This document shows positions 34,266 through 42,326 of a stretch of 51,736 bases of DNA, piece after piece. Source of the DNA: Alphaproteobacteria bacterium (GTDB lineage Bacteria; Pseudomonadota; Alphaproteobacteria; Puniceispirillales; Puniceispirillaceae); assembly GCA_009920665.1 (NCBI GenBank), contig RFZL01000015.1, positions 1-51,736 of the forward strand, read 5' to 3'. A program made the translations under genes and the position numbers. Numbering within the stretch: the stretch's first letter is position 1; each line of letters opens with the position of its first letter. The notes under the pieces were generated by a model, which saw only the letters and a list, made by a program, of their open reading frames with translations, made no database searches and was not told the DNA's origin.

Positions 34266-34309
34266 ATGCCTCGCCAAACTGACCTTCCGGTGACAGTCTT
34301 GCGAGGCAT
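34266..34309. promoter_or_regulatory. Inverted repeat in the dctP/nitroreductase divergent region
   Basis: ATGCCTCGC (34266-34274) and GCGAGGCAT (34301-34309) form a 9-base inverted repeat around an imperfect inner dyad (ACTGACC...GGTGACAGT). It sits between the divergent starts at 34104 and 34354, in the leader of the fusion gene, and could be an operator or a leader hairpin. Confidence 0.45.
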
Positions 34310-34353
34310 GGGAATGCTTGTCAACACGACTTTGATTTAGTGAGGATGGATTT

Positions 34354-35730
34354 GTGAGTAACCAGCCCCGTGATGTAGATAGGTCCTTGTCGCGAACTGA
34401 GGAAGCAGATGCGCTCCGTATTCTCGGGAAAATGGCCGGCAGAGCCTCCTGCCGTGAATTTGATGGCAGCGATATCGCGCCCCACATTCTCGAAGAAATT
34501 GTGCGGGATGGTGTTGAGGCACCATCATCCTGTAATCAGCAGAACTGGCATTTCATCATCGTCACCGATCAGGATCGCAAACAGCGCGCGCGCAACATTT
34601 CGGGTGGCAACCACCACTTCGCCGACTGCGCCGCGCTGATCTATCTTTGCTTCCAGAAAGGCTGGACGCATGGCAATTTTTCGATTGTGCAGTCAGTGGC
34701 AGGTGCCTGCTATCATATGATGATTTCCGCGCATCTCCGCGGGTTTCAGTGCATCTGGAATGCTGGTATTGGTGATCAGAGCCAGCTCCGTGAGATGTTG
34801 GGCCTGCCGCTTGCATTTGACGTCATCGGTGCGCTGGCGATCGGTCGGGCGAAGCCGTCAGCACCGCGCGTGAAGGCGCCACGCCGCCCTCTTGAGGAGA
34901 TTTTTTCATGGGAGAAATTTGACCGGCCTGCCACCGCTTGCTACCCGGTGAAGCAGGCCGATACCTATCCCTATTGGGAGATCAGTAACGATCAAAATCC
35001 GTTCGCCGAGTGGAATCCTGCCGCATGGAGCTGGGACCAGATTGCGGATTTCAGAGGTTATTCTGTGTGGGCAAAATCGCCCTTGAGGGGCGTCTATGTG
35101 TCGCGGCGTCAAGGCGACGCCATGGATGTCGAACAGGCGTTGCTACCCGCTTTGAAGGGCGATTCCCGAATTGCTGAAATCATGCCGTGGGGTGGCACAT
35201 CGACAATGGCCCTGTTGCAGAAACTTCCCGACGGGGCATGCCTTTCGGTCGCAGAATTGTCCGACAATAATATCAGCTTCATCAAGGAACGGTTGCATCA
35301 GGAAGGTTCCGTGCCCGGCCGGGTGACATTCGAGTTGATGCAAAATGGCAGATTGCCCTACGAGACATCGACGCTTGATCTGGTGGTGCTTCCCCAGGTG
35401 ATTGAACATATGCCGAACCCGCAGGCGGTGCTGGATGAGGTGAACCGCGTACTGAGGCCCGGCGGGCATCTCCTCGTCAGTGTGCGCAATCTCGATTCCG
35501 CCTATGGCGATCTGTGGCGGACAACGGAATCTCGGGCACAGGTGCCAAACCAGGGGCCTTTCACCCCTTGCTCGGCAAAGGTGGTCGCGGCGTGGTTGTC
35601 TGACCGGTTCGAGATCGAGGAGGATATCGGCATTGGTGCCGAAGCCACGGGTGACGCTGCCATTCTGCGCGGCGAAGCGCGTTTTGGCGGGCGTCTATAC
35701 GCGGCGCGATGCCGGCATATGGCAGCTTGA
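34354..35730 (+). CDS. Nitroreductase-methyltransferase fusion protein
   Basis: One 458-residue frame with two enzymes. Residues about 15-195 are an FMN nitroreductase-fold domain: GRASCREFDGSDI, EAPSSCNQQNWHF, and the C-terminal IGALAIGRAKP. After a linker with WEISNDQNPFAEW, residues about 245-455 are a class I SAM-dependent methyltransferase of the Methyltransf_11 type with the acidic/post-I strand VAELSDNNI, LDLVVLPQVIEHMPNPQAVLDEVNRVLRPGGHLLVSV. The GTG start at 34354 has GAGG 8 bases upstream. The glycine-rich motif I is altered (IMPWGGTST), so SAM binding needs testing. No frameshift is seen at the junction. Its partner and substrate are unknown. Confidence 0.82.
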   Translation: MSNQPRDVDRSLSRTEEADALRILGKMAGRASCREFDGSDIAPHILEEIVRDGVEAPSSCNQQNWHFIIVTDQDRKQRARNISGGNHHFADCAALIYLCFQKGWTHGNFSIVQSVAGACYHMMISAHLRGFQCIWNAGIGDQSQLREMLGLPLAFDVIGALAIGRAKPSAPRVKAPRRPLEEIFSWEKFDRPATACYPVKQADTYPYWEISNDQNPFAEWNPAAWSWDQIADFRGYSVWAKSPLRGVYVSRRQGDAMDVEQALLPALKGDSRIAEIMPWGGTSTMALLQKLPDGACLSVAELSDNNISFIKERLHQEGSVPGRVTFELMQNGRLPYETSTLDLVVLPQVIEHMPNPQAVLDEVNRVLRPGGHLLVSVRNLDSAYGDLWRTTESRAQVPNQGPFTPCSAKVVAAWLSDRFEIEEDIGIGAEATGDAAILRGEARFGGRLYAARCRHMAA

Positions 35731-35747
35731 CCTGATTTACAGGATGT

Positions 35748-37133
35748 CTATTCCAGGGAGCGGGCAATGTATTTTCCACTGCCGACAGCGTCGTCCTGTA
35801 GCGCTCCATCGCGCAACACGAACCTGCCGCGCGACAATGTGTGAATGACACTGGCCTGCATTGTCTCACCCTCATAGATGGAATAACCGGCATCGGTGCC
35901 AAGATTGTCCTTGCCGACAACCCATTTTGCATTCAGATCGATGATGGCAAGGTCGGCGTCGGCCCCGGGACGTAACGCACCCTTGCCGGCCAGTCCCATG
36001 CGCGCGGCCGGGCTTTCGGTCACCAGAGGTACCAGCCTGTCCAGCGGCAGGCCACGCTGATGATGTCCATATGTCAGCAGGACTGGCAGAAAGGCATCGA
36101 GCCCCGGAAAGCCGGGCTGGGCCTTCCAGATGCCGCCATCCTTGCACGAGATTGGTCGGTGAATATGGTCGGTTGCAATGGTGTCGATATCTCCACGTGC
36201 GATGCCGCTCCACAGCGCCTCCCTGTCCTCGGGCGGGCGAAGCGGCGGGTTGACCTTGCCGATTTCACCAATCGGACTGGTCGTATCGTGAGTCAGATAA
36301 TGAAGGCAGGTTTCGATACAGACATCGGATCCGGCTTGCCTTTGCCGAAGGGCGGCGTCAAGCGCCTCACCCGAGGAGGTGTGGACGGCATGCACCGGGG
36401 CATTGGTGATGCGCGCGAAATAGGTAGCGCGTGACAGGGCGTCCGCCTCGACAAAGGGTGGGCGCGTCGCGTTCCATGCCGCAAGTCCGTCCCTGCCATC
36501 GGGATCGGCTGCGGTCACGCGGTCACGAAGAACCCACGCAACCTCGATATTCTCCGGGTGCGGGCAAAGCAGTCCGTTATTGGCGGCAAGCACCTCGAGC
36601 ATCCGGAACATGAAGCCGTCATCGGTACCGGGAAGGCCAAGGCGGACACCCTCATTGCCGCGGATATTCATGAACAGTTTGGCGCTGGGAGCGCCGCGAC
36701 GGATCAATTCGGGAAGTTCGGCAAGATGCTCCTCTGTCGCGATGACGAAATGAAAGCCGAAATCAATCCGCGCGCCCGTCTCGGTTATCTGACAAAGGTC
36801 ATCAAAAACAGGTAGATATGGATCGGAGCTCATCACATAGGAAATGAATGTCGTCACACCGCCAATGGCCGCCGCAGCGGTTTCACTGGCTGCGTCGCCG
36901 GGCTGTCGGGGGCGGGCGATATCCATGCCATGACCAAGATGGATATGCGCATCCACCGCCCCCGGCAGAATTGTCAGGCCGGTGACATTGATGTCTTCAC
37001 AGGCGTCGCCAGCCCCACTTTCGGCGATGGCACCGATCCGGCCATCCCTGATCAGAACATCGCATTCCCGGAGACCGGCACCCGGCAGGAAGGCAACTCC
37101 GCCCCGAAGGGCAAGATCCGCTTGAAAAGACAT
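35748..37133 (-). CDS. Cyclic amidohydrolase (dihydroorotase/hydantoinase family)
   Basis: Zinc amidohydrolase opening a cyclic amide ring. The metal ligands are visible: HxH in DAHIHLGHG, the carboxylated Lys in SAKLFMNIRG, His in CPHPENIE and VHTSSGEA, and Asp in TIATDHIHRP. Start at 37133 is chosen for the GGGAG 8 bases upstream, giving 461 residues. It is closer to allantoinase/dihydroorotase-type proteins than the hydantoinase at 38254. It is divergent from the ICL-type lyase gene at 37342 and convergent with the fusion gene. Substrate unknown; neighbours favour a ureide or imide. Confidence 0.85.
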   Translation of the reverse strand: MSFQADLALRGGVAFLPGAGLRECDVLIRDGRIGAIAESGAGDACEDINVTGLTILPGAVDAHIHLGHGMDIARPRQPGDAASETAAAAIGGVTTFISYVMSSDPYLPVFDDLCQITETGARIDFGFHFVIATEEHLAELPELIRRGAPSAKLFMNIRGNEGVRLGLPGTDDGFMFRMLEVLAANNGLLCPHPENIEVAWVLRDRVTAADPDGRDGLAAWNATRPPFVEADALSRATYFARITNAPVHAVHTSSGEALDAALRQRQAGSDVCIETCLHYLTHDTTSPIGEIGKVNPPLRPPEDREALWSGIARGDIDTIATDHIHRPISCKDGGIWKAQPGFPGLDAFLPVLLTYGHHQRGLPLDRLVPLVTESPAARMGLAGKGALRPGADADLAIIDLNAKWVVGKDNLGTDAGYSIYEGETMQASVIHTLSRGRFVLRDGALQDDAVGSGKYIARSLE

Positions 37134-37221
37134 ACCTGAACTCCCTGAATGAGACGACAAGCATGGACCCTTGGCCAGCAGCAGATCAACCCATTACCGT
37201 CATAACGGCTTTGTAAATTGG

Positions 37222-37247
37222 GGCCGGATCGGGAGGCCGGATCGGGA
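37222..37247. repeat. 13-base perfect tandem duplication in a divergent promoter region
   Basis: GGCCGGATCGGGA occurs twice in direct succession (37222-37234 and 37235-37247), followed by an AT-rich TATAGGATATTATG. It lies between the divergent starts at 37133 and 37342. A TTGACA at 37283-37288 reads toward the lyase but lacks a good -10. Confidence 0.7.
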
Positions 37248-37341
37248 GGATATAGGATATTATGCAGACACACCGTAATTGATTGACAGTGCCCGGTATC
37301 ACGGCCGACAAATGCAGATCTTTACAGGAGGCATAGTTCTG

Positions 37342-38220
37342 ATGGAAACCCTTGCCATTCGGCGTCGCAAATTTCGAGACCAGATGGATTTGCGCAAGGC
37401 CATGATTGTTCCCGGCGCAGGGAATGCGTTGACCGCGAGGGTGATCGCTGATCAGCAGTTCGATGCTGTCTATGTCACCGGTGCCGGCATTGCGAACACC
37501 CTTCTTGGTGCGCCTGATATCGGGTTGGTGACCCTGACCGAACTTGCTGGCACCGTCTCCACCATTGCCGAAATCTGCCACCTGCCGCTGGTGGTCGATA
37601 TCGACACCGGCTTTGGCAACGCTATCAACACGCAGCGTACCGTGCGGTTGATTGAACGTGCCGGTGCCTTTGCGATGCAAATTGAGGATCAGGTTTTTCC
37701 AAAGAAATGCGGTCACTTCTCTGGCAAGGCTGTTATTTCAGTTGAAGAAGCTGTTTCCAAAGTCAAAGCAGCGACAGATGCCCGTGAGGATGCGAATATG
37801 ATGATCATCGCCCGCACCGACGCCCGTGCCATCGACGGGATCGACGCTGCGATTGACCGGGCAGAGGCGTTTATCGAGGCCGGGGCCGACATGACATTTG
37901 TCGAAGCGCCGCGCTCGGAGGATGAAATGCGGATGATCACAAGCCGACTGGCTGTTCCGCAGGTCGCCAATATGGTTGTTGGCGGCAAGACACCGCTGAC
38001 ACCACAATCACGTCTTGCCGAACTTGGCTTTTCCCTCGTGCTTTACGCCAACACGCCGCTCCAGGCGGCGATGCGCGCGATGAGCGAGGTTCTCGGCACC
38101 CTGAAGGCCGACGGTGATATCACGGACGTCATGGACAGGCTGGCTGATTTTGATGAAAGGCAGCGGCTCGTCGACAAGGACAGCTATGACAGGCTCGAAG
38201 ACCAGTACCGCGTGAAGTGA
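37342..38220 (+). CDS. ICL/PEP-mutase family C-C lyase (first of two)
   Basis: Isocitrate lyase/PEP mutase superfamily barrel that cleaves 2-hydroxy- or methyl-dicarboxylates. Motifs: IVPGAGNALTARVIAD, the metal-binding VDIDTGFGNA, the active-site IEDQVFPKKCGHFSGK loop with Cys, and IIARTDARA. The ATG at 37342 follows AGGAGG by about 10 bases; upstream in-frame starts are weaker. Length is 292 residues, in the range of 2-methylisocitrate lyase and 2,3-dimethylmalate lyase. The KKCGH loop indicates a lyase rather than a mutase. It has a paralogue at 45958-46827. Confidence 0.87.
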   Translation: METLAIRRRKFRDQMDLRKAMIVPGAGNALTARVIADQQFDAVYVTGAGIANTLLGAPDIGLVTLTELAGTVSTIAEICHLPLVVDIDTGFGNAINTQRTVRLIERAGAFAMQIEDQVFPKKCGHFSGKAVISVEEAVSKVKAATDAREDANMMIIARTDARAIDGIDAAIDRAEAFIEAGADMTFVEAPRSEDEMRMITSRLAVPQVANMVVGGKTPLTPQSRLAELGFSLVLYANTPLQAAMRAMSEVLGTLKADGDITDVMDRLADFDERQRLVDKDSYDRLEDQYRVK

Positions 38221-38253
38221 CCAGGCAGGGACTTCGCTGCGTGGTGCAGGCTG

Positions 38254-39705
38254 CTACAGCTTTGCGTTGAAATTATGTATCGGATTGAGTTCAACCACCG
38301 GCTGCCCGCCTTTGCCTGTCAGATCAATCGGCGCGCGTTTGACGAACTGTCCGGCCCCGGGTTTCGCCAGCAATTCGCCGTTTTCCACGATCCGTTTGCC
38401 TCGCCCGAGGACAGTTTTTGGCCAGCCGGTGATCTCCATGCCGGCAAAGGGGTTGTAATCCATGGCGTCATGCATCTCACCGGCGATCCGGGTCTCGTTC
38501 GGGTCCCATATGGCGATATCGGCATCAGCGCCAATGGCAAGTGTTCCCTTGGTCGGCAGCATGCCATAGATGCGGGCGGCATTCGTCGATGACAGGGCAA
38601 CAAAATCGTGAAGACTGATTCGACCCTTCACCACGCCTTCCGAAAATAACAATGGCAATCTCATTTCTATGCCTGGCATGCCATTGGCGATCTGCCGGAA
38701 ATTGATATCGCGGCCGGCATTGAACTTGCCTGTGTCATCATAGCGATAAGGAGCGTGATCCGAGGAGACCAATGACAAGGTTCCGGCCTGTACATGCCGC
38801 CAGAGTTCTGCCTGGGTGCCCGTATCACGAAGTGGCGGCGAGCAGATGAATTTCGCACCTTCCATCCCGGGTTTGTCCAGATCCTCGCGCGTCAGAAACA
38901 GATATTGCGGACACGTCTCGGCCCATACCTGACCTCCATTGGCGCGCGCTTTGGCGACGATTTCCGCGCCCCCCGGCGTCGACACATGAACAATGAACAG
39001 GGGCGCCTGTGCCAGTCTTGCCAGTGAAACCGCCCGGTTGATGGCTTCTTCTTCTGCCAGTGCCGGGCGTGATGGCGCATGATAGCGCGGGGCAAGATTG
39101 CCTCCCTCGACAAGCCGGCGTCCCATCCAGTCCAGCATGTCGTGATTCTCGGCATGCACCATCGTCAACCCGCCATGCCGTCCGGCTACCGAGAGAATAT
39201 CCAGAAACTGCGCGTCCGATACTCGGGTGGCATAGGTCATGAAGACCTTGAATGACGTAATGCCCCTGGCAAACACATCGGGAAGCTCTTCCAGAACCGC
39301 AGGCGTGGGGTCGGTCAGAATCAGATGATAGGACCAGTCCAGAACTGATTTCGGCACCGCGCGCTCATCATAGGTGCGGATGGTGTCGGCAAGGCTCTGC
39401 CCGGTTTTCTGCGCGGCGAAGGGTACAAAGCAGGAATTGCCACCAAAGGCCGCGGATATCGATCCGGACTCATAATCATCGGATGTCATGACCCCCATAC
39501 CGCTTTCCTGCGCGATATGACAATGCGCCTCGATGCCGCCGGGCATTACGATCCTTGCTTTTGCATCAATCACGTCATCTGCGTCGGTGATGTCCTCGGC
39601 AATGGTGACGATTCGACCATCGCGGATGCCGATATCAGCCTGAAAGCTCTCGGTTGCGGTGGCGATCAGGCCGCCGCGGATTGCCAGGTCATGTCGCATC
39701 ATCAT
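38254..39705 (-). CDS. Dihydropyrimidinase / D-hydantoinase family
   Basis: Binuclear zinc hydrolase that opens hydantoin or dihydropyrimidine rings to N-carbamoyl amino acids. HxH in GGIEAHCHIAQE, the carboxylated Lys in SFKVFMTYA, His in MVHAENHDM and IVHVSTPGG, and Asp in LVSSDHAPY are in place, and the protein is full length at 483 residues. It overlaps the carbamoylase-like nitrilase gene by 4 bases, the classic hydantoinase-carbamoylase pairing. HCHIAQESG after the first metal motif differs from the standard DVHTHL, so substrate preference may be unusual. Confidence 0.9.
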   Translation of the reverse strand: MMMRHDLAIRGGLIATATESFQADIGIRDGRIVTIAEDITDADDVIDAKARIVMPGGIEAHCHIAQESGMGVMTSDDYESGSISAAFGGNSCFVPFAAQKTGQSLADTIRTYDERAVPKSVLDWSYHLILTDPTPAVLEELPDVFARGITSFKVFMTYATRVSDAQFLDILSVAGRHGGLTMVHAENHDMLDWMGRRLVEGGNLAPRYHAPSRPALAEEEAINRAVSLARLAQAPLFIVHVSTPGGAEIVAKARANGGQVWAETCPQYLFLTREDLDKPGMEGAKFICSPPLRDTGTQAELWRHVQAGTLSLVSSDHAPYRYDDTGKFNAGRDINFRQIANGMPGIEMRLPLLFSEGVVKGRISLHDFVALSSTNAARIYGMLPTKGTLAIGADADIAIWDPNETRIAGEMHDAMDYNPFAGMEITGWPKTVLGRGKRIVENGELLAKPGAGQFVKRAPIDLTGKGGQPVVELNPIHNFNAKL

Positions 39706-40640
39706 CCCTTCGTACCATCAGGGTAGATCACACCGGTTTGCGATCCAATCCGGCCATAATGTTCGATCCTGCGGTGGCGTTTGAAATCAAACACCGTTGT
39801 CTTGCCGAATGTTGTCGCGTCCATATCACAATTATGCACAAGAAGTTCATCACCAAGGGTTTCGGCTTTCTGCATGATCACCCCGTCAGGTGATACGATG
39901 ACGCTGCCGCCATTCAGCGGGTGGCCATCCTCGTCGCCCGCCTTGGCAACCGCCACGACCCAGGTGGAATTCTGATAGGCACCGGCCTGCACCGACAGAT
40001 CGGAATGGAAGGCGCGAAGCTCGGCGCTTTCATCGGCATTCTGCGAATTGCCGGACGGTGTGTTGTAGCCAAGCATGGTCAGTTCGACGCCCTGCAGACC
40101 CATCTCCCGATAGGCTTCTGGCCAGCGTCGGTCATTGCAGATCAGCATGCCCATCCAGGCATCCATGTTGCGGAACACGGGAAAACCCAGATCGCCTGGT
40201 TGGAAATAGCGCTTCTCGAGATGCTGGAAGCTGCGGTCAGGATCGAATTCATCATGACCGGGAAGATGGATCTTGCGGTATTTTCCAACAATTCGGGCCT
40301 CGGTATCGGTCAGGATCTGCGTGTTGAAATGTTGCCCAGCCGGCGTTAGTTCGGCATAGCCGAGAGATATCGCGATGCCATAATCACGCGCCCGCTCAAA
40401 TAGCGCGTTTGTGGCCATATTCGGCATGTCGGCCTCAAACCAGCTATCCACTTCCGCCTGATCCTCAATATACCATCGCGGGAAAAAGGTAGTCAGACAA
40501 AGTTCAGGAAAAACAACAAGGTTGCATCCCGCACTTTTGGCTTCGTCCAGCAGGGCGAGCATCCGTGACACCACATGCTCGCGGGTGTCCGTGCGCTGGA
40601 TTGGTCCCATCTGGGCACCACCTATGACGATTTCTCGCAT
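39702..40640 (-). CDS. Nitrilase-superfamily N-carbamoyl-D-amino acid hydrolase-like protein
   Basis: Carbon-nitrogen hydrolase with Glu46 (VFPELCLTTFFPRW), Lys123 (GKYRKIHLPG) and nucleophile Cys168 (LICNDRRWPEAYR). The ICNDRRWPE motif and FDPDRSFQHLEKRYF are those of D-carbamoylase, which turns N-carbamoyl-D-amino acids into D-amino acid, CO2 and ammonia. The ATG at 40640 follows AAGGGA; a longer frame reaching 40778 would overlap the PrpD gene and is rejected. Length is 312 residues, as for known D-carbamoylases. It is co-transcribed with hydantoinase downstream and PrpD upstream. Confidence 0.9.
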   Translation of the reverse strand: MREIVIGGAQMGPIQRTDTREHVVSRMLALLDEAKSAGCNLVVFPELCLTTFFPRWYIEDQAEVDSWFEADMPNMATNALFERARDYGIAISLGYAELTPAGQHFNTQILTDTEARIVGKYRKIHLPGHDEFDPDRSFQHLEKRYFQPGDLGFPVFRNMDAWMGMLICNDRRWPEAYREMGLQGVELTMLGYNTPSGNSQNADESAELRAFHSDLSVQAGAYQNSTWVVAVAKAGDEDGHPLNGGSVIVSPDGVIMQKAETLGDELLVHNCDMDATTFGKTTVFDFKRHRRIEHYGRIGSQTGVIYPDGTKG

Positions 40641-40674
40641 CACCCGATTCCCTTGCAATTTTTGAATGCACATA

Positions 40675-42027
40675 TCATTGATCGCCCCGTGGCGCCTTTG
40701 CCATGGCCGAAAGCAAGGCATCAACAGACCCGGCCTTGTCAAGATCGCGGACCATATCCCATATCCGGGAAGCGTCATCTTCGCGCCACAACCGCGTTGT
40801 CAGGGACATATATTTGTCGTGGATCTCTGTTAGCGGGTGGGGCGCGGACCAGTCACCACGGTTTGTCTCGGTGGAGGCCTGTAACCTGTCTCCGGATTGC
40901 AGGCTGACAGTGACCCGCGCCGGGCGTTTGTCAGGAAGGCAGGCCGTCATCGCCGGGTCCTCGACGAGCGTCACCCGCTTTGCCAGATCGAGGATCATCG
41001 GGTTGATGACATTCGGCATGGTGAAACTGTCAACGCCGGTCGACCCGTTCACCAAGGCGGTGGCCATCGCGAAGGGCACGGAAAACTTGCCGGCAAGCAC
41101 ATTTTGCGGGGCCGGATCATCAAGCTCTACAGCCAATGAGTAAGTTTCAACAAGAATGCTCTCGATGGCTGTGTGATCAAGCGTTCCATGGGTTTCCTGC
41201 ATGATCGCCAGAGCGTCAAGCGCGGCATGATTGAAGCGGCAGCAAGAATGCATTTTGAAATAATTGCGGCTGACTTCCCAGCGGGTGCCGAGGTCCTTTG
41301 CAAAAGCGACTTCGTCAAACACGTCAGAGACGACATGTCCGAACACCTGCGAGACGCCGTTAATATCACCTGTGAAGCCAGCTGAAATCATGTCGCCGAC
41401 CAGAACACCCATCTGACCGGATACGCCTGCATAGATGTTTCGCACGGTGCCACCTTCCAGCATCGTGCGACGGGAGGTGGACAGGCCGAGGCTGGCCGAC
41501 ATGCTGATGACATGACGCATCTGGGCTGGTGTCGCGTCAAGAATGCGGGCGACTGCGGTCGCTGCGCAGATGGCGCCCCAGGTGCCATGCGGATGCATCG
41601 ACGGGCGAAGTTGTGCGGCAATTCCCACGCGCGCACCGACATCATAACCAATCGCGATGGCGGCTAGCAGCTCGCGCCCGGTGACTTGCCTTCCTGCGGC
41701 AAATGCGAGTGCTGCCGGCACCGTGTGTATGCCGGGATGTCCCTTGCAGAACTGGTTGCCTTCATCCATTTCCAGCGTTGTGCCGGCAGTGCCGTTTAAA
41801 AGGGCCGCGATGCCGGCCGTCCGTGTTTGTGACGTGCCGATGAGAAGCGCCGGCCCGGCGCCTGTCTGCCGTTCCGCCAACGCCGCGACATCAGGTTCCG
41901 CCGCGCCGCCGACAATGGCGCCAATGCAATCCGCCATGATCACGGCCGCGCGCTCCATGACAGGAGCGGGCACATCGCCAGCTTTTGTTGTGGCCGCGAA
42001 ATGCGCCACCCGGTCCAAAGCGTCCAT
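40675..42027 (-). CDS. MmgE/PrpD family protein (third of three)
   Basis: A 450-residue member of the MmgE/PrpD family. Blocks seen: MADCIGAIVGGAAEPD, GTAGTTLEMDEGNQ, HPGIHTVPAALAFA, MHPHGTWGAICAATAVA and FKMHSCCRFNHAALDAL. The ATG at 42027 is chosen for AAGG 8 bases upstream; another ATG at 42042 is in frame. The open frame continues to 42171 through a 15-base repeat array, which would give a repetitive N-terminal tail if used. It heads the operon PrpD-carbamoylase-hydantoinase, so a dehydration step seems tied to ring opening. Confidence 0.85.
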   Translation of the reverse strand: MDALDRVAHFAATTKAGDVPAPVMERAAVIMADCIGAIVGGAAEPDVAALAERQTGAGPALLIGTSQTRTAGIAALLNGTAGTTLEMDEGNQFCKGHPGIHTVPAALAFAAGRQVTGRELLAAIAIGYDVGARVGIAAQLRPSMHPHGTWGAICAATAVARILDATPAQMRHVISMSASLGLSTSRRTMLEGGTVRNIYAGVSGQMGVLVGDMISAGFTGDINGVSQVFGHVVSDVFDEVAFAKDLGTRWEVSRNYFKMHSCCRFNHAALDALAIMQETHGTLDHTAIESILVETYSLAVELDDPAPQNVLAGKFSVPFAMATALVNGSTGVDSFTMPNVINPMILDLAKRVTLVEDPAMTACLPDKRPARVTVSLQSGDRLQASTETNRGDWSAPHPLTEIHDKYMSLTTRLWREDDASRIWDMVRDLDKAGSVDALLSAMAKAPRGDQ

Positions 42028-42040
42028 CACAGTACCTTTC

Positions 42041-42129
42041 ATCCAACTTCCGGCGCATCCAACTTCCGGCCGCATCATTTCCAGAAAACTGCTGGCCATA
42101 AAACTGCTGGCCATAAAACTGCGGGCCGG
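42041..42129. repeat. Two short tandem arrays upstream of the third prpD-like gene
   Basis: ATCCAACTTCCGG recurs at 42041 and 42057 (16-base period), and AAAACTGCTGGCCAT recurs at 42085 and 42100 with a diverged third copy at 42115 (15-base period). On the minus strand the second array reads as repeated ATGGCCAGCAGTTTT (MASSF). The whole stretch lies in the divergent region 42028-42326, which holds no other recognised gene. Confidence 0.75.
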
Positions 42130-42326
42130 ACGACTGATGGTAGGCGTTGGGACCGCGCGTCTGCAAGCCATTCCCGATCCTTTGTCGACGCCGGGTTTGC
42201 CGCACTCGCCTTTTTTGATGGTTACTGCCGGGTCACTCCTTGTTTTACAGTGTCTCTATTGACAAGCTTGTGCCGGAGTGGGCTTGTGGAGGGGTGTTGA
42301 GACGCCAGTGAATGAGGATGTGCGTG

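Noticed and set aside
40641-40778. Longer start for the carbamoylase-like gene
   Set aside because: It overlaps the end of the PrpD gene and adds residues not found in D-carbamoylases; AAGGGA precedes the ATG at 40640.
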